The notes beneath the pieces were generated by a model, which had not been told where the DNA came from, did no database searches, and worked only from the letters and a program-made list of their open reading frames with translations. DNA of 64,000 nt, taken from IMG/VR virus record IMGVR_UViG_3300032288_004617, positions 1 to 64,000 of that record; one strand, given 5' to 3'. The DNA comes from a virus. The translations under genes were made by a program, and so were the position numbers. Each line of letters begins with the position of its first letter. Position 1 is the stretch's first letter. Shown here one piece after another: positions 29,001 to 37,674 of this stretch.

Positions 29001-32000
29001 TATCATTTATGTCACCACAAAACCCTGTACTAAGCCAACTTATAGAGTTAATACTTCCATATTGAGATGGGTTGTATTGCTTCATTGTCACATAAGGTGA
29101 AGAAGCGTTAGTAGTATATTGAGCAGCTTTTCCTATGAGGGTATCTGTTAATCTTCTACTTGAATTATCTAAACTATAATTTGTATTATCATAGTTAACA
29201 ATTGTTCCTGGATAATTTATTCTATAGCTATCTCCAAATGAGATTAGAACAGAATCTTCCCTTCCTACATTATTAATCTTATATATATTGCCATTGTACT
29301 CATTTGAGACATTCCAATATCCCTCTTTTAAATACTGAACAACTTCCGCAGATCTTAATAATGAATCACCCTGATTATTAGGCATAAATGTACTATAATG
29401 ACCAACAACTGTCTGATAATACGCAAAATTATTAGGCTTACCCATATTAGTAAATGTCTGAAGCCATTGAAGTCTATATTGTCCTGTTTTTTTAATGGCC
29501 ATAATTACATATGCTGCAATTGCTAGACCAGCGATAATAACCGCAGCAGGAGAAGATACCCCACCTGCAGCGGCAGTAACTGTCCAGCTTGAAGACTGTA
29601 TCACAACCTCTAAAGCAGATTCAAGAATAGCTAAAGATGTGGCTAAAGATTTTGCCTGATCCCCTAATAAAATATATGTTGGGTGATCTAAAACTTCATC
29701 AAAATACATTCTACCCTTACCCACTAGATACCCATCAATAGCTATCTCTCTTGTTAAAGTTGGCTTATTAAAGTGTATATTTGGAGAGTGAAAAGTAAAA
29801 ATACTATTACTAGTACTTCCAAATGGATGCCCCTGATATTGCCCATTAAGAAGATCGTTACCTAAGGCATTCAAAGGGTAATTACTGTACATCTCACCCT
29901 GGAAGGATGATCTATATACATCAAAACATATACCTTTTGCTATAACAGATTTCTCAACCCTTCTATCTCCTATAAAAATTTCATACCCTGTTATTGCAAG
30001 TCTCTCAGATAATGTTAATAAATCATTATTGACAGCTATGTCTAGAAAAGTTCTGATAACATCAGCTGTAAGATTGAAACCAATAGGGTATATAACACTG
30101 TCACCAAAATTCGAAGGTGTTTGGTTTTGTGTAGACATGAATGGAGATATCTTATTATCAGGATATTTGAAATGTCTTATAGGCTTATCCATAAAGTTCG
30201 CTTCAGTAGATAAGATATACTCAGTTCCAATAGATCCTAATACAAAGTAGTCCTCGAACTTAGTCACATAGTCTGCAGGTAACGCACTTAAATCTGTACT
30301 TTTTATAATTAAATTAGAAGAATCATATAATTCTGAATTACATGGGTACTTTTCAGTAGACTCCCAATAAGAGAATTCCCCCTTTTGGTATGGAACAGGA
30401 TCGCAATCTCCTAGCTTAGGTATAGTGTATGTACACACAGAGCTATATGTTTGTTTTTTTCCAAATGTAAGATTTATAAAAGAGTTTATTTGCGAATACT
30501 CTACAGCCCTTTGGTACATATTAAAATTACCACAAGGTGGTGCTAGAGTATACTTTAATACACCTCTCATTTTTAATGCTGTATCTATTGCTATATATGC
30601 ATAATCTGTTGTAAAATCTGTTTTATTCAACTCTAATCTAGTTACATTAGTGTCGAAATCTGAAACTAATAAAGAGTAAGATGTGATATCTGAAGTTGCT
30701 CCACAACTATCATAAACACTTATTCTAATAGTATTTCCTGTGTTAGAATCTGAACTGTCACATTTAACTCTTGATAAATCTACTAATATTTTATCCTCTC
30801 CATTAAATTCGGCCTTAAACCAAAGTACACTTTTATTTAAGAAGTTTCCAAACTCAGCACTGTAATAAGTTGATGCTATAGTTGTAATTAACGCTGCACT
30901 TGTAGTAGCTCCAAAATCTTGGAAATAGAATGGTATGTCTATTTGAGGACTTTGTAATGTCGATAGTGCAGTTGCTGCTCCACATGTTGTGTTTGGTAAT
31001 GGATTTGATTTAACAAATACCAAACTCGACATAGGCATATAATCATTCTCAAATGTTGTATTTCTTTGAATGTTTCCACTTGAATCTGGCTTCCAATAGT
31101 TCCAAACACTTGGTGATTGTACTTCAGTGTACATATCATCTTCCCATTGGACAAGTGTAGAAGTCTCTTCATCAACGCTAATAGCAAACATATTCTCTTC
31201 AACTAAGGTAAGCTCTTCACTACAGTTTGTCCCAAATTCAGGTGTACAAGATCCTATATATGTCGAAGGATTATTTAAAATGTATTTTATGTCATCAAAT
31301 TGTGGATCTGTTGACACTTTAATAGCTTCTATATTTGTATTGATGTAGCTAACTAAACTTAACTCTGAATTAATTGTTATATCTCCACTAGGTATTGAAG
31401 TGAGTGTAGAAGCTTCTCCTGCTACTGAAACAACACAAGATAATTCATTAACTCTAGTTATAGTTGTAGTCTCTCCTGATCCTGCAGGAATTGTACATAA
31501 ATCCGGATCTACAGTTGCAGTATTGTTATACTGCCAATATTTGTCACGTTCTGTTCCATTACAATTAGAAGTATATGCATTTATAGATTGGTAATTCTTA
31601 TCTCCAGTACTCATAAGCTCTATCTCAATAGGCTTTGGAGGTCTTGAAATTAAAGGGAAATTTGCTGTAGTATATCCTCCATTAAAAAAGAATCTTATAG
31701 AGTATGGATATACTTCATCTCTCATAGCTGATTTATAATTGGAAACATTTTCTCCTTCCATATACAAATCCTCTTTTGCTTGAAGTGTCCCCCATTTAGC
31801 TAAAGATCCCATTAAGTTGACTACAGGTTGAAGATTTACTTCTCTATGCTCTTTTAATCCATATTGAAATAGTGTACCATTACTATCTGACATACCTTTT
31901 GATGTAATATAAAAAGGTTTTTGGGAAATTAGGTCATCAAAAGATACTTGTTTTTTCCCATTCAACGATGTGATTATAACCTTTAGATTATCTATTGGAT

Positions 32001-32982
32001 ATGTATTATATTCATAATAGGAAACTGATGCATCTAATCCTGACTTACTTACAACTGCTATTTTATAATAGTCATAGTTACTATCTAAATTAGAGACAGA
32101 TAAACTAATAGCCTTATCTGTTAAATAGTCTAAGTTAGTTTGGTCTAAAATATTGTTATTTCTATCAAATATCGCAATAGGATTAGTCATTGAATAATAG
32201 TTTGAGATATTATTCCCTAATTTATCACAATAAGCTAAAAGGACTTCTATCATACCTGCTCTAAGTTTTCCACCTGATCTGATAGATTCTACTTTTAAAC
32301 AAGGTTTTTCAAATAGTTTAAATATCCTCATTTTGTCTACATTCAGACAAGTGTCTGTAACAACATTAGTACATTCGTCAATATCTGTAAAATAATACGA
32401 AATGTTATCTAATTGTATATATCTTGGAGGATTTAAATTATCTGTAAAATAAATTACCTTACCTGACTTCTCATCTTTTATATGAATATTATTTTCAAAA
32501 ATTGGATAGTCTATGCTAAAGTTAAGGCTACCTGTAGACAGTCCTGTTAACGTACAAAAGTCTGAAATAATTGTCGTATATGTACATATAGCTACTGGTC
32601 TTATTTGTTTCTCTAAAGGATTCTCTAAGATTACAGATATATTACAATTACAAGAATTTTCAACTTGTTGTAAATCTGTATATGTATAAAAACTACTTAT
32701 ATAGCCAATCTCGGAATCTCCTGTTGTAGGATTTGTTAAAAAGAAATATGTCCTATCTCCATTAATATCATACTTATGGCCAATAACTTTATATCCAGAT
32801 TTAAAACCTGTACATTTTATATTAGAAGATTCATTCTGAAGAACAACAGGTCCATTTCCATGTTCATCTTGAAAATTAACATTTAATGCAAATGAGTATT
32901 CAGTCTCTTTTAATTCTGCTTCATGAGAATCTCGGTTCATCCCCTCTTTAGGAGATGATAGTTTTTTGTTACTTGCTGCCAT
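26026..32982 (-). CDS. Tail stabilisation / muzzle protein, 2318 aa
   Basis: Largest gene here. The N-terminus (SPKEGMNRDSHEAELKETEY, then ALNVNFQDE and GPVVLQNE) has the pattern of the P22 gp10-like tail stabilisation family that forms the muzzle of crAss-like phages. The protein is beta-rich, with many Cys, Tyr and Asn. A hydrophobic segment near residues 1140-1165 (VIIAGLAIAAYVIMAI) is unusual for an external tail protein. Residues about 1820-1905 contain an inserted adhesion-like domain (L-T-Q-T-A-T-D-F-I-T-T-H-G core) also found in the 748-aa structural protein. The C-terminus ends with SRFKMLFRFMGDTREYYEQ. The start overlaps the tail-tube stop by one base. Order connector, IHF-like, tail tube, muzzle is the conserved crAss order. 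Confidence 0.85.
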   Translation of the reverse strand: MAASNKKLSSPKEGMNRDSHEAELKETEYSFALNVNFQDEHGNGPVVLQNESSNIKCTGFKSGYKVIGHKYDINGDRTYFFLTNPTTGDSEIGYISSFYTYTDLQQVENSCNCNISVILENPLEKQIRPVAICTYTTIISDFCTLTGLSTGSLNFSIDYPIFENNIHIKDEKSGKVIYFTDNLNPPRYIQLDNISYYFTDIDECTNVVTDTCLNVDKMRIFKLFEKPCLKVESIRSGGKLRAGMIEVLLAYCDKLGNNISNYYSMTNPIAIFDRNNNILDQTNLDYLTDKAISLSVSNLDSNYDYYKIAVVSKSGLDASVSYYEYNTYPIDNLKVIITSLNGKKQVSFDDLISQKPFYITSKGMSDSNGTLFQYGLKEHREVNLQPVVNLMGSLAKWGTLQAKEDLYMEGENVSNYKSAMRDEVYPYSIRFFFNGGYTTANFPLISRPPKPIEIELMSTGDKNYQSINAYTSNCNGTERDKYWQYNNTATVDPDLCTIPAGSGETTTITRVNELSCVVSVAGEASTLTSIPSGDITINSELSLVSYINTNIEAIKVSTDPQFDDIKYILNNPSTYIGSCTPEFGTNCSEELTLVEENMFAISVDEETSTLVQWEDDMYTEVQSPSVWNYWKPDSSGNIQRNTTFENDYMPMSSLVFVKSNPLPNTTCGAATALSTLQSPQIDIPFYFQDFGATTSAALITTIASTYYSAEFGNFLNKSVLWFKAEFNGEDKILVDLSRVKCDSSDSNTGNTIRISVYDSCGATSDITSYSLLVSDFDTNVTRLELNKTDFTTDYAYIAIDTALKMRGVLKYTLAPPCGNFNMYQRAVEYSQINSFINLTFGKKQTYSSVCTYTIPKLGDCDPVPYQKGEFSYWESTEKYPCNSELYDSSNLIIKSTDLSALPADYVTKFEDYFVLGSIGTEYILSTEANFMDKPIRHFKYPDNKISPFMSTQNQTPSNFGDSVIYPIGFNLTADVIRTFLDIAVNNDLLTLSERLAITGYEIFIGDRRVEKSVIAKGICFDVYRSSFQGEMYSNYPLNALGNDLLNGQYQGHPFGSTSNSIFTFHSPNIHFNKPTLTREIAIDGYLVGKGRMYFDEVLDHPTYILLGDQAKSLATSLAILESALEVVIQSSSWTVTAAAGGVSSPAAVIIAGLAIAAYVIMAIKKTGQYRLQWLQTFTNMGKPNNFAYYQTVVGHYSTFMPNNQGDSLLRSAEVVQYLKEGYWNVSNEYNGNIYKINNVGREDSVLISFGDSYRINYPGTIVNYDNTNYSLDNSSRRLTDTLIGKAAQYTTNASSPYVTMKQYNPSQYGSINSISWLSTGFCGDINDNSECNTVLGGDIFISRFAVKRKFPFFKTDAFGLAPLTPFEYSSNFNINPHLNTVSSGRFFLDFMINDSDNYTASFIWPSNGSTYNLHQLSGNTGFYIKPPSKFFLYSYGIPYFLVESEYNMNYRYAKREYHENFYPNVNDVIDWTQEKNLSIKEPNTYFYNTVYSSTASEVAHRVLPTTYNRLQYDALSIQPNGVIYSEPDSSDNDLIDPWLIYKPLNTYQFPKSFGKLIEMDGIESEQILARFTNGVSIFGSIDQIRDRLTPETKNLGQGGIFAGRAVDFNKTDLGYAGTQHNAKISCDFGHFWVDAKRGKVFNLAPGGKSLDEITSGLEKWFKENLPFKILNSFPNIDIDNNFKGLGIAMGWDERQKRLFLTKKDYSIINDTLEYDEEVGFYVDVPCPTGYTLVDGVCTKITTTSKVPQGTPITVVNSKSTAYGWRYPALYDAYNPDGSALVDGMYPTGYTYEYLLNPFWTGNGVIYSNYVNRLGKTVSMKETSIILTNTSGTCNIELNGVGYLATFNTSLTQTATDFITTHGITLAGLGYSVTQVGPKLIFRFATSNPTTFGVTTLTGNLAFIFYGVNQMPSNVWYGATSIVSIPTTKTYYIFVVADNKFRFSIDGVVALESDWTAMQPQHTPNNSGDTIAFVRGHIYPIELTAGCHDIKVEGWNFGGDYMFGSAIFDNSKAELIAATSDADLNVIYSTETETIFYESVQEVTCPDTFVDVSPGDICGVCQKIETTYAIQEIALGNPTYFKECSWTVGYSPLLKTWISYYSFKPNYYIAYNNYFQTGINYSTTSSEIGLWTHLPFLSSYQVFYGKLYPFTVEFPLTTRYTNSVLTDIEYWLDVRKYYNKWDFTDIYGSGFNKAIVYNSFQNSGQLKLNTQINNNLSQQISYPKFNTNSIDILQSEIAGKYSFNYLYNLIRNERSGLPIWINDCAQIDKVLDSRLLDYRNNYKDRLRGDHFLIRLTNDVESRFKMLFRFMGDTREYYEQ

Positions 32983-33842
32983 TAGAAATTTGTTTCGTAT
33001 TGTCTAGATTCTAATTGATTTAATCTTTTTATGTCTTGGAAAACAGAAGGTTTTAATCTTGTCATCTTTAACTCTGTTGATGCATTCTTTAAAGATATTG
33101 TCTCTTCTTGCTTATAGATTTGGTATAAGTTTTGTATACCTAAAGAATCATTATTCCCCATTAGTCTTTCTGTTAATCTTCTTTTTAAGAAATACTCTAG
33201 GTATGTCTCTAAATGTCCATTAGGTGTTTCAGGTATCTCTATGTTACCATCTTCGTCAGAAGGTAAACCATAGTAAATCATGTAGATATATCCACTGTTG
33301 AAATTTGCTTGTAATCTGAAATTATTTATAACAATCTCGTTTGGATTATCTGTTATTATTTTATTTCTACATGATGCGTGGCAATTACTTTTTTCAAATG
33401 ATCTACCTAAAGTAAGTAACCTTGGACTTTGATAAGTGAATGTAACTGCATTTCCATTATAATAAAGATTCTCCTTAATAACATTTTCAGAAATAGTTTC
33501 ACAACCTGCACTACACTCTGACCACTCTTTATTCTTAATAGTTCTTTCTTTATATATCACTGAGTTGATAAGTGAATCTTGCTCTACACCATCGTGATTA
33601 ATCATCTCACCAGGCTCACATAGATATGCAGCATACAAACTAAAAAAAGAATCAGGAAGTTTAGCAAAACCATTCTCCACTGTAACAATTGTCTCTTGTC
33701 TATAAGTTATATCATTTCCAAATCTCTTCAGTCCTAATGTTATATCTCTATATAAAGATGTATCATCAATAAGTCCTGCATCTGCATACTTACTGAAGTC
33801 ACTTTTTATTTGAGCAATTAAAGCTTCTACGTTACTAAACAT
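32982..33842 (-). CDS. Tail tube / tail accessory protein (P22 gp4-like)
   Basis: 286-residue protein expected to form the ring joining portal and tail. The N-terminus (LIAQIKSDFSKYADAGLIDD, followed by LKRFGNDI) and the C-terminal helix pair around LETYLEYFLKRRLTERLM fit the tail tubular protein of crAss-like phages, a P22 gp4 relative. Four Cys residues near residues 105-160 are in two pairs. It lies between the IHF-like gene and the muzzle gene and overlaps the latter by one base (TAATG), consistent with coordinated production of tail parts. Assignment rests on context and pattern memory rather than alignment. Confidence 0.8.
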   Translation of the reverse strand: MFSNVEALIAQIKSDFSKYADAGLIDDTSLYRDITLGLKRFGNDITYRQETIVTVENGFAKLPDSFFSLYAAYLCEPGEMINHDGVEQDSLINSVIYKERTIKNKEWSECSAGCETISENVIKENLYYNGNAVTFTYQSPRLLTLGRSFEKSNCHASCRNKIITDNPNEIVINNFRLQANFNSGYIYMIYYGLPSDEDGNIEIPETPNGHLETYLEYFLKRRLTERLMGNNDSLGIQNLYQIYKQEETISLKNASTELKMTRLKPSVFQDIKRLNQLESRQYETNF

Positions 33843-34328
33843 CTATATTAATTTTAATTTTTGTACTGTGTATATGTAGTTTTTGTATTTCTTTCCTGCG
33901 TAAACATTTTCCTTTACACTTTGAGCTATCGAATGCACGTAGCTGTTATCCATGCTCCAACAATATGGTGGAAGATGTCGCTCCTTTACAGGATAAAACA
34001 TTGGTTCAATATACCTTGCATCCTTCTTTTGATTGTAATACATTTCAGAAGTCCCATCAGGATATACATAACTAGCAATCCTTTTCTTTGGAGATCTAAA
34101 TACAAAAAAATATCCAAGATTCTTAATAGCTACACCACCCCTATTGTTAACAACGTCAAATGCAATTGTTTTAAATATTTCTATAACTACTTTGATGTAA
34201 AGGTTTCTATTTGTTATTCTATGAATCTTAGGTATCTTCTGCTTAAACTTATTATAATGAGGCCACATTCCAATAGCTGAAATGTGTTTCATTTTTAAAT
34301 ATTGTATATTAGCAAAACCCCAAGCCAT
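33843..34328 (-). CDS. IHF/HU-like DNA-binding protein
   Basis: 161-residue basic protein. The core around residues 45-90, with VIEIFKTIAFDVVNNRGGVAI and then KNLGYFFVFRSPKKR, has the helix-helix-beta pattern of the bacterial HU/IHF fold, as found in the IHF-like proteins encoded beside the tail genes in crAss-like phages. The C-terminal 70 residues are rich in Tyr, Lys and His and are extra to the fold. Only one such gene is seen here, whereas several crAss-like phages carry two in tandem. Starts in the stop of the 233-aa gene (TAATG). Probable DNA-bending or tail-associated role; the exact role is not known to me. Confidence 0.75.
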   Translation of the reverse strand: MAWGFANIQYLKMKHISAIGMWPHYNKFKQKIPKIHRITNRNLYIKVVIEIFKTIAFDVVNNRGGVAIKNLGYFFVFRSPKKRIASYVYPDGTSEMYYNQKKDARYIEPMFYPVKERHLPPYCWSMDNSYVHSIAQSVKENVYAGKKYKNYIYTVQKLKLI

Positions 34329-35029
34329 TATTGAACTGTTTTACTTTTTTGATTTATGTCTAAATTAGGATTTGAATCTTCAACAGAAGTTCTATATATT
34401 GAACCAAGTTCTGTTAAGGTATCTCCAACCACTCTATCTAAAAATCTATCAGGGCATACAAATTCATAATCCCAAACAGACTTACAATTAGAAGTATTAG
34501 ATCCGTTGCAACTAGATACGTCTTCAGTAGCCTTCTTATCTAAGGTGATCATCCTTAACTCTAACAATTGAGTAGTTGAATTAGGTAATACAATATACCC
34601 ATCTGAAATTGTATAATATCTTGTTGTATCTCTTGTATACTTTCTCTTCTTTAACTCTGCAAATCTTTGTGGAGAAATATAATCATATTCTTCCTCTCCT
34701 TCAATATTCATAACGGATATAATTCCAGATCCATTCTTTCCAAAAATACCATCCGGTATCTTCTTTACAGACCTCATTATATTTCTACAAATATTAAACT
34801 CAAAAATGCAACAAGTTTTATAGTCCACAGACTCTAACTCAAAACAAGATATTGTAGAAATTATACCATCTTCTCTGTATAGAGTCATTTCATCAAGCTT
34901 TTGGCTCATATAAAATTTTGCCTTTGTCTTACCTATATTTAAAACAAATCTGTCGCTTATATGTCCATCTTTTGTCAAGGCTTTAAGGTTATTACTTACC
35001 CTTGAAACAAATTCACTGTTAGTTATCAT
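34328..35029 (-). CDS. Conserved connector/ring-type protein, 233 aa
   Basis: Soluble protein with a layout I associate with the crAss-like head-tail ring proteins: helical N-terminus (SRVSNNLKALTKDGHISDRF), a Cys-containing segment (TISCFELESVDYKTCC), an IPDGIFG turn, a beta-rich middle (YYTISDGYIVLPNSTTQLL), and a C-terminal helix ending DINQKSKTV. It precedes the IHF-like, tail-tube and muzzle genes and overlaps the preceding gene by 11 bases. Assignment as ring protein is an inference from context; virion location is likely. Confidence 0.65.
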   Translation of the reverse strand: MITNSEFVSRVSNNLKALTKDGHISDRFVLNIGKTKAKFYMSQKLDEMTLYREDGIISTISCFELESVDYKTCCIFEFNICRNIMRSVKKIPDGIFGKNGSGIISVMNIEGEEEYDYISPQRFAELKKRKYTRDTTRYYTISDGYIVLPNSTTQLLELRMITLDKKATEDVSSCNGSNTSNCKSVWDYEFVCPDRFLDRVVGDTLTELGSIYRTSVEDSNPNLDINQKSKTVQ

Positions 35030-35336
35030 TTGAATAAAATCTTATATATGTATCTCTCACGCTTTTTAAAACTGCACACTGTTCAAACATTTGAACTTCT
35101 ATCAACTCTGAAATTACTCTGTTTATTGTTTCAACTAATTCAGTTGGTTCAAATATGATTTCATTTTCTACATTTTTTGACAGTACTTTCATAATCAACA
35201 TATTTGGATATTCTTTTAAATAATTATATCTTTTACTAAGTTGTAAGTAATACTCAATGTCTTGATCGTCCAATGTATACAAATGGACTTTAAATCTATC
35301 CTCCTCAAGTTCACAAGATCTGCTTATGTTAATCAT
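35019..35336 (-). CDS. Hypothetical 105-aa protein, first gene of tail operon
   Basis: I chose ATG 35336 (MINISRSCELEE) over an upstream TTG. Small acidic helical protein without signal peptide or membrane segment; family not recognised. It is the first gene after a strong terminator and a TAAATTTG promoter-like box, and its end overlaps the ring-type gene by 11 bases, so it belongs to the tail-assembly unit with the IHF-like, tail-tube and muzzle genes. Confidence 0.7.
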   Translation of the reverse strand: MINISRSCELEEDRFKVHLYTLDDQDIEYYLQLSKRYNYLKEYPNMLIMKVLSKNVENEIIFEPTELVETINRVISELIEVQMFEQCAVLKSVRDTYIRFYSNDN

Positions 35337-35376
35337 TTCAGTTTTTACCAAAATTACTTATTCTTTTTTAGTAGGT

Positions 35377-35384
35377 CAAATTTA
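35377..35384 (-). promoter_or_regulatory. Promoter -7 box candidate (TAAATTTG)
   Basis: A perfect TAAATTTG on the minus strand between a terminator and the 105-aa gene, about 40 bases before its ATG. Unlike the other sites there is no TTTG at 19-20 bases upstream; that position falls in the T-run of the terminator. Confidence 0.4.
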
Positions 35385-35399
35385 TAACTTTTTTGACAA

Positions 35400-35424
35400 T
35401 AAAAAACCCCTCACTAGGAGGGGA
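35400..35424 (-). terminator. Intrinsic terminator
   Basis: Stem CCCCTC (35407-35412) / GAGGGG (35418-35423) with a 5-base loop; on the minus strand it is followed by TTTTTTATTG. It ends the unit carrying the short fibre genes before the tail operon. Confidence 0.85.
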
Positions 35425-35458
35425 TTAGAATGTAAGAAAAACCACTAAAACTTACAGA

Positions 35459-36022
35459 CTAAGATATTTTAGTAATCTTACATACAGCATTTCTTGGATA
35501 TGTTGTAACCTTACTAGGAGTTGCAGATGCTTCTATTTTTATAGTGAATCCAGCAATAAGGTTAATTCTTGATGCAAACAGTTTAAAAGGTATTGATACA
35601 TTTGTCATTCCATTTGTAGAAATCTCTCTATTCACTGCAGCATTGTATGGAGAATTATTTACAAGTAACCTTAAATTTAATTTTCCTGTACTCGTACTAA
35701 ACATCTCTCCTACATATTCTATCTCATATTCACCATCTCCACCCAAAGGGACTGTATAAGTTGTTCCAGCCATAGTGTTATACACAGGAAAATTACCAGG
35801 GGTATTTGCACCTAATGCTTGTTCTGAATAGTATACTGTTTTTGATGTTATATTAGGTACAAGATTTCCTTCTAAATATTCCTCTATATTTAAGAAAACT
35901 GACTCTACTGAATCTCCTGTAACACTACCTATTAAAGGTAAATCTACTCCGGTGTAAACACATGGTTTATTAGTGGGAGTCGTTTGGGAGCATGGACACT
36001 CTATTGGAATATTTGTACACAT
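35459..36022 (-). CDS. Short tail-fibre-like protein, 187 aa
   Basis: Probable adhesin. The N-terminus has a Cys/Pro-rich segment (IPIECPCSQTTPTNKPC) and then the anchor pattern V-Y-T-G-V-D-L-P and GDSVESVFLNIEEYL, which is also present in the next three genes upstream. The rest, residues 60-187, is Gly/Thr/Ser/Asn-rich beta sequence with regular hydrophobic spacing, consistent with a compact jelly-roll (TNF/C1q-like) knob, though I cannot verify the fold. It is the last gene before a terminator. The anchor-plus-knob plan suggests a trimeric receptor-binding or decorating protein. Confidence 0.68.
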   Translation of the reverse strand: MCTNIPIECPCSQTTPTNKPCVYTGVDLPLIGSVTGDSVESVFLNIEEYLEGNLVPNITSKTVYYSEQALGANTPGNFPVYNTMAGTTYTVPLGGDGEYEIEYVGEMFSTSTGKLNLRLLVNNSPYNAAVNREISTNGMTNVSIPFKLFASRINLIAGFTIKIEASATPSKVTTYPRNAVCKITKIS

Positions 36023-36075
36023 TATAAAATATTTTAAACTTTTTTATTATTCTTGTAAGTACTATATACTAAAAA

Positions 36076-37320
36076 TTAATTATAAACTCTGATTTCTAAA
36101 CTCGCATTATCTAAAGTGCTATCCCTTCCTATTGTTGAAGGATCATAGGTTCTTATAGCAACAACATCACCACTATTTCTTTTTGTATAACCAATTACTT
36201 GAGGATCTGTCAAACTTAATGTTAATTGAGAAAATGTTTTTGAAGCAGTAAAAGCACCTGTTAATGTTCCGCTATAAGTACCAGCTGAAGTTCTTGTCCA
36301 AACTATTGCACCAATTGTATTCTCTAAAACAGTCGCAGTAGGTGCAGCCGTTCCACTCTGAGAAATTAAAGCTGAATACACTTTGTAAGGTCTAAAATCT
36401 ACAGAAGGACCTGTAGCTCCTGTTGCCCCATTAGGAGTAAAGTCTACAACCAAAATATCACCTGATAAAAAACTACCTTCATTTTGAATTACAGTTACAT
36501 CTATGTGAGCTACTAAACCTACAGTAGAATAACCTGTAATTTTACCCATCCAAAAGTTAGTTTCGTCAGAGTTAGCATTATAAATTTTTAGTAATCCATA
36601 GTAATTAGTGCCACCAATGTTGTTTGAGAAAGCAGCTAAAAAATCTACCATATCAATGTTGACATTATTATTAAAGTTAATATAAACTTTAGTAGCAAAA
36701 CCTGGAACACTATTATCAAAATTGAGGTTTGTTGGTAACGGAGTAGCACTCGTTCCTGCCTGAAATATCCATTTACTAGACCATCCACCTGGAACACCGT
36801 CTATACCATTTGTTCCATTTGTTCCATTTACACCTGGGGCACCTGCAGGACCTATTAAAGATATTCCAGATCCCCAAACACCAGAAACTTTTGGTCCATA
36901 TAAAATATGAGTTACATTATCAATGTAGTAATCCCCATTAGAACCATTGTATATTTCAGGAGCCACATTTCCACTAAGAATAGTGTTTCCATTTAATCCA
37001 TTAGCTCCAGTTGCTCCTGTACAAACGTACTGAGTTGTCATTATTAAATTCGTATCTCCATTAACAAGATCAATCCTCACTCCACCATAAGCACAGTTTG
37101 GACCTGGAGCTTCTTGTTGTAGATTGAAATAGTTAGCAGAGCTTACTTCACAATACTTAGCGTTTATTTTAGTAAGTACATCTGATAAAAGATTTCCACT
37201 AATAACATCTATACAAGATAAACTCTCTCCAGAATATCTCACACATCCAGCATCTACTTCAAAGGCACATCCACATGTTGACTCTGCACATGCTGTTGTT
37301 GTATTTGTACAATTACACAT
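36076..37320 (-). CDS. Collagen-like tail-fibre protein, 414 aa
   Basis: Fibre protein with Gly-X-Y collagen-like stretches in three places: around residues 100-110 (GATGANGLNGN), 158-182 (GPAGAPGVNGTNG continuing to VPGG) and near 300 (GATGATG). Such repeats form trimeric rods between a base and a globular tip. The N-terminal 60 residues are Cys-rich and carry the anchor pattern (C-V-R-Y-S-G-E-S-L, then LLSDVLTKI) shared with neighbours. The C-terminal 110 residues are beta-rich and could be the receptor-binding tip. No chaperone domain was noticed. It stands in a run of short fibre genes after the lysis cassette. Confidence 0.75.
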   Translation of the reverse strand: MCNCTNTTTACAESTCGCAFEVDAGCVRYSGESLSCIDVISGNLLSDVLTKINAKYCEVSSANYFNLQQEAPGPNCAYGGVRIDLVNGDTNLIMTTQYVCTGATGANGLNGNTILSGNVAPEIYNGSNGDYYIDNVTHILYGPKVSGVWGSGISLIGPAGAPGVNGTNGTNGIDGVPGGWSSKWIFQAGTSATPLPTNLNFDNSVPGFATKVYINFNNNVNIDMVDFLAAFSNNIGGTNYYGLLKIYNANSDETNFWMGKITGYSTVGLVAHIDVTVIQNEGSFLSGDILVVDFTPNGATGATGPSVDFRPYKVYSALISQSGTAAPTATVLENTIGAIVWTRTSAGTYSGTLTGAFTASKTFSQLTLSLTDPQVIGYTKRNSGDVVAIRTYDPSTIGRDSTLDNASLEIRVYN

Positions 37321-37343
37321 ATTAGTTTTTTAAATATTATTTA

Positions 37344-37670
37344 TTATAATTTTATTCTAAGAAATCCGTTTGTATCTTTATAAGGCTTGCCTGTCAAAAG
37401 TCCTGCAGTAGCTGCAGCCGTTTCATCAGCATACACCGGAAGAGTTGTCAAATCAATAGTCTTTGAAAACTGTTGATTGATAACTTGCATCTTTAACATT
37501 ATTTTACTAATAACAGATGTAAGAGTTTCTCCAATAGCTATTCCAAAAAAAGTGTATGCGTTTTTAGTCACAACACATTCAGTACTGATTAATGAACTGC
37601 ATTCAACAGATGTATCGTCAACTGCAGGTTTTGTTATTTCTTTACAGTTTGTTGATTTTGTAATTCCCAT
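37344..37670 (-). CDS. Fibre-anchor-type small protein, 108 aa
   Basis: Small protein with an N-terminal Cys-containing segment (STNCKEITKPAVDDTSVECS) and the anchor helix IGETLTSVISKIMLKM shared in pattern with three adjacent genes. After the anchor only a short extension remains (ADETAAATAGLLTGKPYKD, then TNGFLRIKL). As I recall, a similar T-G-x-x-Y-x-x-x-x-G segment is common near the ends of phage fibres. It may be a minimal fibre base or an adaptor to which other fibres attach. Confidence 0.62.
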   Translation of the reverse strand: MGITKSTNCKEITKPAVDDTSVECSSLISTECVVTKNAYTFFGIAIGETLTSVISKIMLKMQVINQQFSKTIDLTTLPVYADETAAATAGLLTGKPYKDTNGFLRIKL

Positions 37671-37674
37671 TATA

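Noticed and set aside
30939-31202. 87-codon frame on the minus strand inside the muzzle gene
   Set aside because: Composition resembles translated noncoding frame (Cys/His/Leu-rich, no domain), no GC shift and no family likeness, unlike the nested frame at 12.4 kb.
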